64,000 nucleotides of DNA from Defluviitaleaceae bacterium (GCA_009780185.1 WRAN01000008.1:58974-122973), one strand, 5' to 3'. Counted from the stretch's first letter, positions 10,077 through 20,225 are shown. Made by a program: numbers and translations. Notes: generated by a model from the sequence alone, not told the origin.

Positions 10077-10106
10077 ACTTTCTCCTTTCCGGTTTTCGAA
10101 GTGCGT
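10077..10106 (-). promoter_or_regulatory. Conserved 30-nt leader/SD of secreted paralog 1
   Basis: ACGCACTTCGAAAACCGGAAAGGAGAAAGT, identical in front of all three paralogs. Confidence 0.7.
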
Positions 10107-10972
10107 AACCGTTAACGCATAGTTGCGTAAATTTTACGCAGATTTTCGTTTCTGTTTCGCTAAGTGCTTACCTTAGTCTTTTCATTAGTATATTGGGTTA
10201 TGGTTTACCTTGTGGTAACCACTTTGCGGTTTGGGCTGTGAGGTAAATGTTCAGCCCGCGAAACGACGGTACTCTGGCCTTTCAAAATTATCACCTTACA
10301 TGCTTGCTATTATCGCCTCAGCTGTTTTTCTTTGGTAAGAGTGTAATTAAAAAATATTATGAATGGATTTTCTTATATTTTTTATTTGGTTACCAGCTTG
10401 AGTATGCAATTTTAGCGGTGGCTTTGGCTTGGGTAGCCTCACATCCACACATAAGGGGGGCCGTTTCCCGCAAAAACCAGTACCTCCTTTCCTTTTTTAA
10501 TGCGGCATTGCCGCTTATAATGGTAGTATAGCACCGGGGATAAATAATGGTCAACGCTAGTTACTCTTTTGTAAGAGGTTTGTAACATTTCCGTCACATC
10601 TGCCTTACATATTAAGTTTAGCGTTTGCCCTAGTGCGCTTTTGCCAAAAACTGTGGTTTTGGCGCACATTTGGGGTTATTTGCCTCCCCTGCTACCGTGA
10701 GGAATATACCACGTGAATGTGGGGTGTTCAATACTTTTAGGTAAATTGTAATAATCCTGTAACATTTCCTCTTTTGGCTGAAACTATACCACTTTGCAAC
10801 GATTATAGTATTAGGATATATGTTTATTTTATGTATTTGTTTGGATTTGTAATGGGTTTGTAATAAAAAACAACCCCTAGTTAGCGGGGTCGCTTTTCAC
10901 TTTTTTGACTTTCGCTTGTCCGCCATATCCTTAGCCTCTGCATATTCTGGGCTTGGGTTAACAGGTATGATT

Positions 10973-11008
10973 CCGATACTTTTGTCACAACCGGAAAAGT
11001 AACACTTT
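10973..11008. repeat. 36-nt dispersed repeat, copy A
   Basis: CCGATACTTTTGTCACAACCGGAAAAGTAACACTTT; 34/36 identical to 63587-63622. Confidence 0.7.
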
Positions 11009-11009
11009 A

Positions 11010-11222
11010 TTACTCATGCTCTCTCAGTATTTTTGCATAATCAGCTAAACCTCTTTTCATTATATCTTCAGGCTTGACCCTCTCGCCATTGAGTTTTGCT
11101 GTCTCTAAAAATACTTCATAATCATCGTGTCGTATGATAACTTCAACTTTTCTACACAGCTTATCAAAGTGTGGATTTTTGATAGCCCTTTCAAAATCTT
11201 TTTCAGTAAGTTCTTTAATCAT
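11010..11222 (-). CDS. BrnA-like antitoxin
   Basis: 70 aa, directly downstream of and overlapping a BrnT-like toxin by 4 nt; ...RVKPEDIMKRGLADYAKIL. Confidence 0.6.
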   Translation of the reverse strand: MIKELTEKDFERAIKNPHFDKLCRKVEVIIRHDDYEVFLETAKLNGERVKPEDIMKRGLADYAKILREHE

Positions 11223-11509
11223 AAACCTTTACCCCTTTCATAAAGCTTACTTTCAAAGTTAGTCGCTCTTCTTGCTGATATGATTCTTATAATTTCATCA
11301 TCTTTCCCACGATAGCAATAGCAGACAGTAAGCTCACGGAAAATATCATCTTCTCCGATGACAATAAATCGTTCTTCATCAATCGAATGCTTCTCGTCAT
11401 AAAAATAGATTGCGTTGTCATCTTCAAATACTGTCTCTGCTTCTTTGAAGGAGACTCGGTGTTTATATATATTGGCTTTGTTTTTGAGTGGATCCCATTC
11501 AAATTTCAT
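11219..11509 (-). CDS. brnT: BrnT family toxin
   Basis: MKFEWDPLKNKANIYKHRVSFKEAETVFEDDNAIYFYDEKHS..ERFIVIG..RIISARRAT. Confidence 0.85.
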   Translation of the reverse strand: MKFEWDPLKNKANIYKHRVSFKEAETVFEDDNAIYFYDEKHSIDEERFIVIGEDDIFRELTVCYCYRGKDDEIIRIISARRATNFESKLYERGKGL

Positions 11510-11580
11510 TGATGCCTCCTATATAACTATATTATGACTCATTCAGTATACCACATGCTAGGGCTTTATTACAGTTCTGT

Positions 11581-11604
11581 TTCAATAGGCATACGAATAG
11601 GCAT
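11581..11604 (+). repeat. Double AATAGGCAT direct-repeat motif, left of integrase
   Basis: TTCAATAGGCATACGAATAGGCAT; near-identical motif at 12979-13001. Confidence 0.6.
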
Positions 11605-11629
11605 AAAACTTCATATGGGAAAACTAAAA

Positions 11630-11670
11630 ACACCTGCTTACAAGAATTCTGAATTCATGTAAGCAGGTGT
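11630..11670 (-). terminator. Terminator of integrase gene
   Basis: ACACCTGCTTACAagaattctgaattcaTGTAAGCAGGTGT with A-run on the plus strand. Confidence 0.75.
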
Positions 11671-11701
11671 AGCAAATCAAGTGAAAAACGGTGTTTTGGT
11701 T

Positions 11702-12829
11702 TCATAAGCTTATGGTGCTGGCTAGTTTTAGTATTGAATCTTTTTTCTTATTGGGAAGGACATGAGTGTATATGTCTGCGGTCATTTTTATACTTGAGTG
11801 GCCCAGTAGTTCTTGCATTACTTTTAGGTCAATACCGTTTTCTAATCCTCTGGTAGCGAATGTATGGCGTAGAGCGTGTTGGCCGGCGCCTACTATTTTT
11901 GCTTTTTGGGCTATGCAGTTGAACCACCAGCGGGCATTTATAGCGTGGCATAGCTTTCCGTTAGTGCCTGGGAATAGAAGGTTTTCTGCGTTGGGGTGAT
12001 CATGTTTCTTCTTATTATATAGCAGCTGGAGTAGAGTATCTAAGAGGGGGATTTCTCGGTAACCGGATTTTGTTTTTGGGGGGCCTGTGCCGAAGGTGAA
12101 GCCGGTTGCTGTGTTGATAGCGGTCACGGTTTTATTTACCCGTAAGATGCCTTTATTGAAATCTATGTCATCCCAAGTTAGGGATATGGCTTCGCCTATT
12201 CTTAGACCTGTGCCTAATATTAATATAAAGCAATCGCCAAAGTGTTCATTTTTGGCTACTTCTATGAAGCGCTGCTGTTCTTCGGGGGTTAGGACTCTTA
12301 TTGTGGTTCTTGCTCCTTTTTTAGGGAGATTTATATTTGAGGCTGGGTTTTTATTTATTAGGTCGTTGATTAATGCTTGACGTAGGGAGCCCTTCAACAT
12401 GCTAAAGACTTTGATTATAGAAGAATATGATAGGCCGTTATCGCTTAGGCTGTTTACAAACTGCTGCACTATATCGTGGCGTAGTTCGGAAAGCTTGTAA
12501 TGGCCTAGGGCGGGGATTATCCAAAGGTTGGCGGCGCTAATGTATGTGCGGAAGGTGTTGGGGCGTACACTGCGCTGCTTGTATACTGACATCCACGTGT
12601 CGAACCAGGCTGCAAACGTAAGTCGTGAAGGTTCTAAATAATTGCCGGAGTCGCGGGCAGATTTGACTTGTGTAAGCCACTCTTTGGCTTCTTTTTTTGT
12701 CTTGAAATACTTGGCTTTGCGCTTTTGTTTGCCTTTTGGATCGTAGCCTGTAGTTATTCGGGCTTGGTACATTCCATTGAATGCGGTGATGCTGCCTTCA
12801 CCTTTGCCTCGTGCTGCCATGTGGGTCAT
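11702..12829 (-). CDS. Tyrosine recombinase / phage-type integrase
   Basis: 375 aa; GTGLRIGEAISLTWDDID, HALRHTFATRGLENGIDLKVMQELLGHSSIKMTADIYTHV. Confidence 0.93.
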   Translation of the reverse strand: MTHMAARGKGEGSITAFNGMYQARITTGYDPKGKQKRKAKYFKTKKEAKEWLTQVKSARDSGNYLEPSRLTFAAWFDTWMSVYKQRSVRPNTFRTYISAANLWIIPALGHYKLSELRHDIVQQFVNSLSDNGLSYSSIIKVFSMLKGSLRQALINDLINKNPASNINLPKKGARTTIRVLTPEEQQRFIEVAKNEHFGDCFILILGTGLRIGEAISLTWDDIDFNKGILRVNKTVTAINTATGFTFGTGPPKTKSGYREIPLLDTLLQLLYNKKKHDHPNAENLLFPGTNGKLCHAINARWWFNCIAQKAKIVGAGQHALRHTFATRGLENGIDLKVMQELLGHSSIKMTADIYTHVLPNKKKDSILKLASTISL

Positions 12830-12978
12830 CTCCTATTTGATGTGATTTTTATGCATTTTGTATCATTCTATTGGATGGACATTATTACATATTAATTGGT
12901 GCGCGGAAAGTGTTTATAGGTATTGTTAGATGTTTGTAATGATGGATAAATTGAGTCGTGAATTTTTATGAAAAATTT

Positions 12979-13001
12979 TTCAATAGGCATATAATAGGCA
13001 T
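12979..13001 (+). repeat. Double AATAGGCAT direct-repeat motif, right of integrase
   Basis: TTCAATAGGCATATAATAGGCAT. Confidence 0.6.
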
Positions 13002-13080
13002 TTTGGGGATTTTGGGTTTTGGGGAAAAAGGTTGAAATACCAGGGTTTGTTGGGGTTTTTGGAGGAGGTGGTTTGCTAAT

Positions 13081-13110
13081 ACGCACTTCGAAAACCGGAA
13101 AGGAGAAAGT
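13081..13110 (+). promoter_or_regulatory. Conserved 30-nt leader/SD of secreted paralog 2
   Basis: ACGCACTTCGAAAACCGGAAAGGAGAAAGT. Confidence 0.7.
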
Positions 13111-16100
13111 ATGAAAAGAAAAATTGCTTTATTTTTGGCTTTGGTGATGATTATTTCACTTTTGCCAGCGAATTTATTCGCGGCTCCTGGTGTAAGCGTT
13201 CCCCTGAACGATTCCACTGAAGGCCGTACTGAAGCTCATGGCTCAGAAATTTTTACAGTAACAATCCCCATGACCGCCCTGCGCGGTAGAAGTTTTGATG
13301 AGTGGGTACCAGGTGCCGTTGGAGGCCAAGGTATCCCATTGTATGTAAGCCTTACAGGTACCGGCGACGGCAACCTTCGCTTCCCAGTAAATAATCAATG
13401 GGCAAGGCGTTGGGATGACCCTAATATTCCAGCATACACCGGTCAAACATGGCCTCTTGGTGTAGATGCTAGTGATGTGAGAAACGTTTTTGCATCAAGA
13501 ATAACCGATACTAATTTTGACCCTGGAAGAAGAATGACTGGACAATTCTATCGTGTTGGCCATCAAAGCGGCTGGGTAGTATTGGATATGGAATTGCTGA
13601 TAGATGATCACGATTTCATTGACGGCACTGCAGCCACAAACTTAGATGATCTACGCGAAGAAATCCGTGTAGCAGAAGCAAATCTTGCTTTTGCAAGAAG
13701 CTTCCAAGCTGGCGTAAGGGCAATTGAAAATGCGTATAATGCATTTGTTGCAGCAGTTGACGCCTTGAATACTTGGATAATCGCCAATGGCCCTCTTCCC
13801 CCATCAACTCCAGCGCTGCAAGATGCATTTGATGCTTTGTTGGCAACAGCTGTTACAAGAGCACTTGCACTACAAAACTTACCAGTTCTCAATGTGCCTG
13901 CAACTACAGTTGTAAACATTCCTGGAGTAACTCCTAATGCACCGATTAATACTAATATCACAGGCGCTCTTAATGCTATAAATAGTGCTATTGACACCTT
14001 CTTTACTGATCTTGAGGCTGTTGATGCTGATCTTGATCCAGATGTGTTAGCTGATCCAGCAAATGCCCTCGCTGTATTCAATGCTTTTGGTGACCTTCAG
14101 ACTGCCCTCGGTACTGATATGGCAGGTTTCGGGGTTCTTCTAGCTCCTGCTGGCACTGTTGGCAGCCTTCTTACAGATTTGCAAGATGCCAATGATGATC
14201 TTGCACAAGAAGTTGGCGACAACCCAATCCTAGGCACATGGCCACTTATTCCAGGCGGTGCTTCAGGTTTTCTAGACATTGAAATCCCAGTTTATCGTGT
14301 ACGTCATGCTGATGCTCGCTTAGAAATCAGACTTGGACATCCAGGTGGTCAAATCTTAGCTCAAGGTCCTTTAGCTAACTTCACCGACCGTGGCATCTCA
14401 GTTGAGTACGGCAATGTTGTTGTATTTGAACACACAGCAGTATTAAACTCTCTTACCATCCGCGAAAATGCACCTGGTGCATTAACACGCAATGTTCCTG
14501 GCACAAACCCATCCAACAGAAGCGTAGCCATCAGGCTTACTGCTCCTCACGGCTATTCATGGGAACGCGCCGTAGGCAGACCCGGTCATACATGGTATGC
14601 CAATAACACCGTTCGCCAAATGGATAGAGGTCAGTGGATTCTAGATACCGCTAGTAATCCAGTTTATGTATGGAACGCTGACAACTCTGGTTTTGCTTAT
14701 AACAACCCCAATTGGCCTGGTTCACCATTTATTACCTCACCAATGAACCTATTGCAGTTCCACTGCACAGTTGACGGCATCTATACTCTACCTGATGGCA
14801 GAGAAGAAATGCTAATTATCATTGATAACCTTTATCGTAACCCAGACATGCCACTTATCCCTGCATCATTAGTACTTGATAACCTCCGCCTCATAGCTGG
14901 CCCTAATGCTCCAGCCGTGCAAGAGGAAGTTAATATTGATGTAAGAGTAGGACATCTGTGTGCATGGGGTTATATCGGATTTGATTACACTTATCCAAAT
15001 CCGATTCAACCAGCCCTAGTATCACTACAGCCAGGAGCTCAACCTACTGCTCCTCCAACAACACCTCCACCAGCTGGTCAAGCTACACCACGCCCACGCC
15101 CAACTCCTCCTTCAGGTACAACAACCCCTGGCGGTTATGAACCTGCAAACCCACCATGCTTCTTCTTCACAAACCCAGCAAGATTCCCACAAAACCTTAA
15201 CCAAGTAACCCGTGCAGCTGCTGACAGGCCAGCCGGTGACACTGGCTTGGCTCTTGACTGGCAAAACATCGGCTACCGCCTAGGCGTAACCGTAGCGCGC
15301 CGTGCTGAAGCTGGTCTTTCCTTAGCAGTAGGCGGAGACGAAGTAACTCTTCGCTCAGGTAGCATTACAACTGCCGCTTCAACCGGATGGGCTGGAAACA
15401 GCGCTACCCTTGTAAGAACCGGCAGAACCCAAAGACTCCACGTGCAAGAAACAGTTTCTAATGCATTGGCTCTAAGCCCAAGCCACCCAGTTACATTCAC
15501 CTTCCCAGAAGGCGTTCAAGTAGTTGGAGTTCGCTATCGCGTAGATCCCAATGGCTTTGGGTGGGTAAACCGTAATCGCACTGAGCCATTCGCGAACCAC
15601 ACTCGTTTCATTGATGATCAAACTGTTACAATAGCAACAACCCTTGACAGACATAGCTCTATCAGAAGACTGGAGATATATTTCGACATCAGCGTTGAAG
15701 CTGGCTTTGTACAAAAGTACGGCACCGATGAAATCGTTGTAACTGTATCTGGTTCAGGTGTAGCCAATCTTCCAGAAAATGATCGCACTATGACTGTTGC
15801 AACAGTAGTTGATCCTGTAACTGTATCCTTCCCAGAAGCAATTAGCGTTCCAGCCCTTGGTCTTGAGCATAACCTTCTTGCTCTTACACCAATCGGCGAT
15901 ATCGTAATCACAGAAACCGAAGCGGGTATGCTTCGCCACAATACCGCGATTGAAGTCTTCATTATGAGATCCTTCATCCAACGTCCATTCGATATCACCT
16001 TGGTACCTGGCGCTTTGGTTGTAGATACCGCATCAGGATTAACTTTATCAGCAAGACAGACCCTCAATGTAACCCGTGATGGTCACCAAATTGTTGGCAT

Positions 16101-16812
16101 AACATTTACAGTAGTAAATGAATCTCGTACAACTACTGATGGCGGTACAATCACACTTTCAGCTAATGACATTTTCGGACACGTATATCCAGGAGAAGAA
16201 TACTGGTTAGTAGTTTCCGGTAATGCCGTAGCAGCAAACCACAGTCTGGTACACGGTGAAAGCCAAGTTAACAACCAACCAATCCGTGGTATCTTCACCT
16301 CATTGCCATATTACGGTGAGTTAATCGACTCCGTAATTGGCTTTGAAGACGGCGACCGTGCCCACTCCCTAGACGGCGTACGCTTCGACCCAGCAGTAGC
16401 AATTGGCGGAATCACCCCACCAATCATCTGGGAAAGACTCCCCGGCATGGCTCACGAAGCTGGCTTTGTAGCAGCTCGTTCCTTTGCAACAGTAGCTGGC
16501 GTAACCGAAGATAACATCAACTGGGCTTCCGGAGTTGCAACCATCACTGGTTTCAACTATCAAGGTCAACGCCTAACCGTTATCTTGACTCAAGGCTCTA
16601 CCAATGCAACCATCGTTGTTGACGGTGCTGTTGGTACTGTTGACATCGCTGACTTTGCCGAAGGTCAATCCGGCCCAAGCCAAACTGTTACACCAATCTT
16701 CCGCAACAACCGCATATACCTTCCATTCCGCTTCCTATTCAACGCTTTTGGTTACAGCGATGACTATGTACTAACACGCGAAGGTAATGTTGCAGTAGTT
16801 CGCGCTCGCTAA
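13111..16812 (+). CDS. Large secreted/cell-surface protein, paralog 2
   Basis: 1233 aa; signal peptide MKRKIALFLALVMIISLLPANLFA; Pro/Thr-rich linker PTAPPTTPPPAGQATPRPRPTPPSGTTTPGG; C-terminus FRNNRIYLPFRFLFNAFGYSDDY. Confidence 0.78.
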   Translation: MKRKIALFLALVMIISLLPANLFAAPGVSVPLNDSTEGRTEAHGSEIFTVTIPMTALRGRSFDEWVPGAVGGQGIPLYVSLTGTGDGNLRFPVNNQWARRWDDPNIPAYTGQTWPLGVDASDVRNVFASRITDTNFDPGRRMTGQFYRVGHQSGWVVLDMELLIDDHDFIDGTAATNLDDLREEIRVAEANLAFARSFQAGVRAIENAYNAFVAAVDALNTWIIANGPLPPSTPALQDAFDALLATAVTRALALQNLPVLNVPATTVVNIPGVTPNAPINTNITGALNAINSAIDTFFTDLEAVDADLDPDVLADPANALAVFNAFGDLQTALGTDMAGFGVLLAPAGTVGSLLTDLQDANDDLAQEVGDNPILGTWPLIPGGASGFLDIEIPVYRVRHADARLEIRLGHPGGQILAQGPLANFTDRGISVEYGNVVVFEHTAVLNSLTIRENAPGALTRNVPGTNPSNRSVAIRLTAPHGYSWERAVGRPGHTWYANNTVRQMDRGQWILDTASNPVYVWNADNSGFAYNNPNWPGSPFITSPMNLLQFHCTVDGIYTLPDGREEMLIIIDNLYRNPDMPLIPASLVLDNLRLIAGPNAPAVQEEVNIDVRVGHLCAWGYIGFDYTYPNPIQPALVSLQPGAQPTAPPTTPPPAGQATPRPRPTPPSGTTTPGGYEPANPPCFFFTNPARFPQNLNQVTRAAADRPAGDTGLALDWQNIGYRLGVTVARRAEAGLSLAVGGDEVTLRSGSITTAASTGWAGNSATLVRTGRTQRLHVQETVSNALALSPSHPVTFTFPEGVQVVGVRYRVDPNGFGWVNRNRTEPFANHTRFIDDQTVTIATTLDRHSSIRRLEIYFDISVEAGFVQKYGTDEIVVTVSGSGVANLPENDRTMTVATVVDPVTVSFPEAISVPALGLEHNLLALTPIGDIVITETEAGMLRHNTAIEVFIMRSFIQRPFDITLVPGALVVDTASGLTLSARQTLNVTRDGHQIVGITFTVVNESRTTTDGGTITLSANDIFGHVYPGEEYWLVVSGNAVAANHSLVHGESQVNNQPIRGIFTSLPYYGELIDSVIGFEDGDRAHSLDGVRFDPAVAIGGITPPIIWERLPGMAHEAGFVAARSFATVAGVTEDNINWASGVATITGFNYQGQRLTVILTQGSTNATIVVDGAVGTVDIADFAEGQSGPSQTVTPIFRNNRIYLPFRFLFNAFGYSDDYVLTREGNVAVVRAR

Positions 16813-16881
16813 TCTTAAATCACTAACTAAGTAGATGTGCACTAAAGATTTACAACCCCATACAAATGATAAAACAAAAAA

Positions 16882-16905
16882 GGGAGCCACTAGGCTCCCT
16901 TTTTT
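16882..16905 (+). terminator. Terminator of secreted paralog 2
   Basis: GGGAGCCactaGGCTCCCTTTTTTG. Confidence 0.85.
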
Positions 16906-17027
16906 GTTATAAAAATACCAAATACCATAGAAATATTGAACAAAACCCAGTTGTAATGTAAAATAAGATTCAAATACAAATCTGTATTAGCACCATCACA
17001 ATCCAGTAAATAAAGCGAGGGATACAG

Positions 17028-17948
17028 TTGAAATATGTAAACCCAACCAACGACCTAGCCTTTAGAAAGGTCTTTGGCAGCAACGAACATATACACATTC
17101 TGGCTGGCTTTATCAAAGATTTCTTCTTTATCGAGCCTGAAGAGCTAGTGATAGAAAACCCCTACAGCATAAAAGCCTACAGGGAATATATAAAAGAATC
17201 TGAAGTATTTAAGTTTAGACCCACAATATCTGATATAGCCGCAGAAATGAGATTTGCAGATTACAGGTCAGAACTTCAGCTAAAAAGGGGTAGCTATTTT
17301 GACGAGCGAAGCCTCTACTACCCATTAGATAAATATATAAGCAGATACAAAGTAACACCAGAAGCCCCAAGTGCTTACGCAAGATTACGCCCAATATATG
17401 CAATGAATATACTAGGCTATAACCACTTTGCAGGTGATAAAGATGCCTTACGGATATTTAGATTATATGATCCAGACCGCAAAAAGTCTTTCCCCAAAAA
17501 CTTGTTAAATATAGCTTATTTTGAACTATCTAAACCTAACATAGAAACCAGTAACCAAAAATATTGGCAAAAATATTTCCTACAACAAGAGCTACCAGAG
17601 GAAACACCTGATTATATTTTTGATGCAATGCAAATAATAGATAGGGCAAACATGCGAGAGGAGGAAATTGATATGTTATCCCGCACTGAATACTTGCAAT
17701 CAGTATTCGATACGCAAATAGACTATGCTCGAAATGAAGGACATGAACAAGGACTGGAACAAGGACTTGAACAGGGTCTGGAACAAGGTCTTGAACAAGG
17801 TCTTGAACAAGGCTGGTCAAACGCATTATATGAGCTTACAATCAAATTAATAAGACGAGGTCGTCCAGTTCAAGAAATAATGGAAGATACCGGGTACACA
17901 TATGAGCAACTAGAACCCCTAATTAAGGCAGAATCCATAAAGCAATAA
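17028..17948 (+). CDS. Rpn family recombination-promoting nuclease / PD-(D/E)XK transposase-like protein
   Basis: MKYVNPTNDLAFRKVFGSNEHIHILAGFI; SELQLKRGSYFDERSLYY; C-terminal GLEQG repeats. Confidence 0.85.
   Translation: MKYVNPTNDLAFRKVFGSNEHIHILAGFIKDFFFIEPEELVIENPYSIKAYREYIKESEVFKFRPTISDIAAEMRFADYRSELQLKRGSYFDERSLYYPLDKYISRYKVTPEAPSAYARLRPIYAMNILGYNHFAGDKDALRIFRLYDPDRKKSFPKNLLNIAYFELSKPNIETSNQKYWQKYFLQQELPEETPDYIFDAMQIIDRANMREEEIDMLSRTEYLQSVFDTQIDYARNEGHEQGLEQGLEQGLEQGLEQGLEQGWSNALYELTIKLIRRGRPVQEIMEDTGYTYEQLEPLIKAESIKQ
17745..17816 (+). repeat. In-frame 12-bp tandem repeat encoding (E-Q-G-L)n in the rpn gene
   Basis: gaacaaggactg/gaacaaggactt/gaacagggtctg/gaacaaggtctt/gaacaaggtctt/gaacaaggc. 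Confidence 0.9.
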
Positions 17949-17974
17949 TCCCATCTGATGGAAATAACAAAAAA

Positions 17975-17996
17975 GGAGCCGCATGGCTCCCTTTTT
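17975..17996 (+). terminator. Terminator after rpn gene
   Basis: GGAGCCgcatGGCTCCCTTTTT. Confidence 0.8.
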
Positions 17997-18007
17997 ATAT
18001 ATATTTA

Positions 18008-19306
18008 TCATTCATCATCAATATCACTACTTTCAGGCACTACAGCAATAATACACTCATCAGCAATACGCCCATCAGCTTTTGTCACAGTCACAACAAG
18101 CTTTTCATAGGTAAAGGTATCCCCTTCTTCCGGGGTACGGCCCAGCTGATCCATTATCCAACCGCTTACTGTAGACACATCCGATTCTTCATCCATATCG
18201 AAAAACTCAAACATCTTATCTATGTCAGTTGTACACAGAACTTTGTAGCTACGCCCGTTGCTTTCTTCATCATTTTCATTAACGGGTGTAAATTCTTCTA
18301 CTACCTCGTCGTTTTCGTCCCATATATCCCCTACCAGCTGCTCCAGTATATCCTCCATGGTCACAATGCCTTCTGTACCGCCATATTCGTCGGTTACTAT
18401 GGCCATGTGGCTTTTTTTCTTTTGCAGTAGCTTAAACAGCTCTGTCACTTTAGCGGAAGTTACTGTGTATACCGCCGGGGTTATTATGCTGTCTAGACTT
18501 TGATGGTTGTGGCCCACGCATTTTATGAAATCTCTGATATGAATTAAACCAGTAATATTGTCTAGGGATTCCTCATATACCGGCAAGCGGGAATAGCCGC
18601 TTTCCATGAAGATTTCTGCGGTAGAGTCTATGCTTGAGTCTTTTGATATCCCAATTATATTTACCCTAGGGGTTAAAATATCTTCGGCTTTTAGATCGTT
18701 AAATTCTATGGCGTTACTTATAAGTAGTGAGTCTTCTTCGTTTATGGCTCCTTCTTGCTCTGCTTCTTCCACCATGTACAAAAGCGCTTGGCCGCGGAAT
18801 CCACGCTCTGCGTCCTCGTCTTCTTTTGATTTACTCATAAAGATGCGGCTTAGATGGGCTTTCCATTTTGATAGGATTATGTTTATTGGTTTGAGTAAGG
18901 TCATAAGCAGAAGCGCCACTGGGGAGCAGAATATAGCAGTGGCTTCTGGGGCTTCTTTGGCTATTGTTTTTGGGAAAATGTCAGTGAAGACTATTACAAC
19001 AATTGACACAACAATCGTAGAAATAATCGCCCCGTATTCCGGTATTAGCCGGACAAACAAAACAGCCGCTAATGTGGCTGCAGTTATGGCTACCAAGTTA
19101 TTGCAGATTAGCATGGTAGACAGCAGCTCGTCGAAGCGGTCGGATAATTTTAGAGCCAGGGCGGCTCGCTTATTGCCTCCGTCTAACATGCTTTTTAATC
19201 GGGCACGGTTTAAAGCGGAGAAGGCCATCTCAGCCGCGCTAAAAAACGTGCCCATCATTAACAATATAAATAGAAAAATTACGGTTACTACTATGTCGAT
19301 GCTCAT
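18008..19306 (-). CDS. Hemolysin-family (CNNM/DUF21 + CBS + CorC_HlyC) membrane protein
   Basis: [29 protein letters not shown] region [61 protein letters not shown]. Confidence 0.93.
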   Translation of the reverse strand: MSIDIVVTVIFLFILLMMGTFFSAAEMAFSALNRARLKSMLDGGNKRAALALKLSDRFDELLSTMLICNNLVAITAATLAAVLFVRLIPEYGAIISTIVVSIVVIVFTDIFPKTIAKEAPEATAIFCSPVALLLMTLLKPINIILSKWKAHLSRIFMSKSKEDEDAERGFRGQALLYMVEEAEQEGAINEEDSLLISNAIEFNDLKAEDILTPRVNIIGISKDSSIDSTAEIFMESGYSRLPVYEESLDNITGLIHIRDFIKCVGHNHQSLDSIITPAVYTVTSAKVTELFKLLQKKKSHMAIVTDEYGGTEGIVTMEDILEQLVGDIWDENDEVVEEFTPVNENDEESNGRSYKVLCTTDIDKMFEFFDMDEESDVSTVSGWIMDQLGRTPEEGDTFTYEKLVVTVTKADGRIADECIIAVVPESSDIDDE

Positions 19307-19379
19307 TTCAAATTTACTCCTCGTTATAATATACGCAATGTGTATTTATCTTCTAGTATACGCCTATTTCCAACATATA

Positions 19380-20105
19380 TCAATTAATATTTACTTGGGG
19401 GACATCCATATTAAGATACGTGTCAGGTACAACACCGCTGATTATAGTGTCAACTAAAGATACGTGGCGGGTTACATAAATGGTGGAAGAGTGTACAGGG
19501 TTGATAATCCGCACTTCGGATTCAATAGTCAGCCATACAGAAAAATGGACTTGATTGATGCCAACTGCCGTGAATCTGGAGTCATAATCAACCAAAGCGT
19601 TTCCTATCGGGGCCATACGGAAGGTAACGCGGGGGCCAACCTGGGATAGAGTATCAAGACCAAATGCCATGCCCATGGGCACCGATACGGTTTCGGGTTC
19701 CAGACTGTTGAGCCTGTTTGAGATGCGCATGGCGGCTTGGTTGCTGATATCATTTACCAAAACTGTGTTAATAGACAGTACCGGCCCTGATTCTCCTGCC
19801 AAAGTATGTTGTGCTATAAAATCAGACGCAGCTATATTGCGCTCGGATATTATTTCGTGAATCACTTGGTTGATTACGTTGTTTACTTCTGTTTGGAGGT
19901 GTATCTCCGCGGCCTCTAATACCAATGGGAGGATCATTCGGTCAAAACGGTAGTAGCTGTATGAGAAAGCAGCTATGACTGTGAGTATCATGGCTAGGGC
20001 TATATATTTTCTAGGGATTAACCATGTGCTTTTACTGCGATGCCTTTTGCGCCCCCGGCTGGAGCGCCATCTATGTAATCGTTTAAACCAGGATTTTCGC
20101 TTCAT
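19380..20105 (-). CDS. yunB: Sporulation protein YunB
   Basis: 241 aa, N-terminal TM; INQVIHEIISE; SINTVLVNDISNQAAMRISNRLN, IPMG-like core. Confidence 0.8.
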   Translation of the reverse strand: MKRKSWFKRLHRWRSSRGRKRHRSKSTWLIPRKYIALAMILTVIAAFSYSYYRFDRMILPLVLEAAEIHLQTEVNNVINQVIHEIISERNIAASDFIAQHTLAGESGPVLSINTVLVNDISNQAAMRISNRLNSLEPETVSVPMGMAFGLDTLSQVGPRVTFRMAPIGNALVDYDSRFTAVGINQVHFSVWLTIESEVRIINPVHSSTIYVTRHVSLVDTIISGVVPDTYLNMDVPQVNIN

Positions 20106-20183
20106 GATATGCTCCCGCTGGTGGTGGTTTTATAGTCTATGCGGGCAGAGCACAGGAAATATCTTGTTCATTTGTATAAAAAA

Positions 20184-20217
20184 ACACCTGCTTCCAAGAT
20201 TCTTGCAAGCAGGTGTT
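20184..20217 (-). terminator. Terminator of V-ATPase operon
   Basis: AACACCTGCTTccaagattcttgcAAGCAGGTGTT with A-run on the plus strand; stem shared with the integrase terminator. Confidence 0.75.
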
Positions 20218-20225
20218 TGTGGGCA

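Noticed and set aside
10107-11000. Long intergenic region upstream of paralog 1 considered as an RNA gene
   Set aside because: AT-rich with scattered short repeats (TGTAACATTTCC twice) but no consistent secondary structure I could support
13608-14081. 157-aa minus-strand ORF inside secreted paralog 2
   Set aside because: Antisense shadow of an Ala-rich region of the real CDS
17745-17816. Possible CRISPR-like array
   Set aside because: 12-bp repeats without spacers, in frame within the rpn CDS; no CRISPR array or cas genes seen in the window
18606-19457. 283-aa plus-strand ORF across the hemolysin-family gene
   Set aside because: Antisense to a CDS with clear DUF21/CBS/CorC motifs; no recognisable domain
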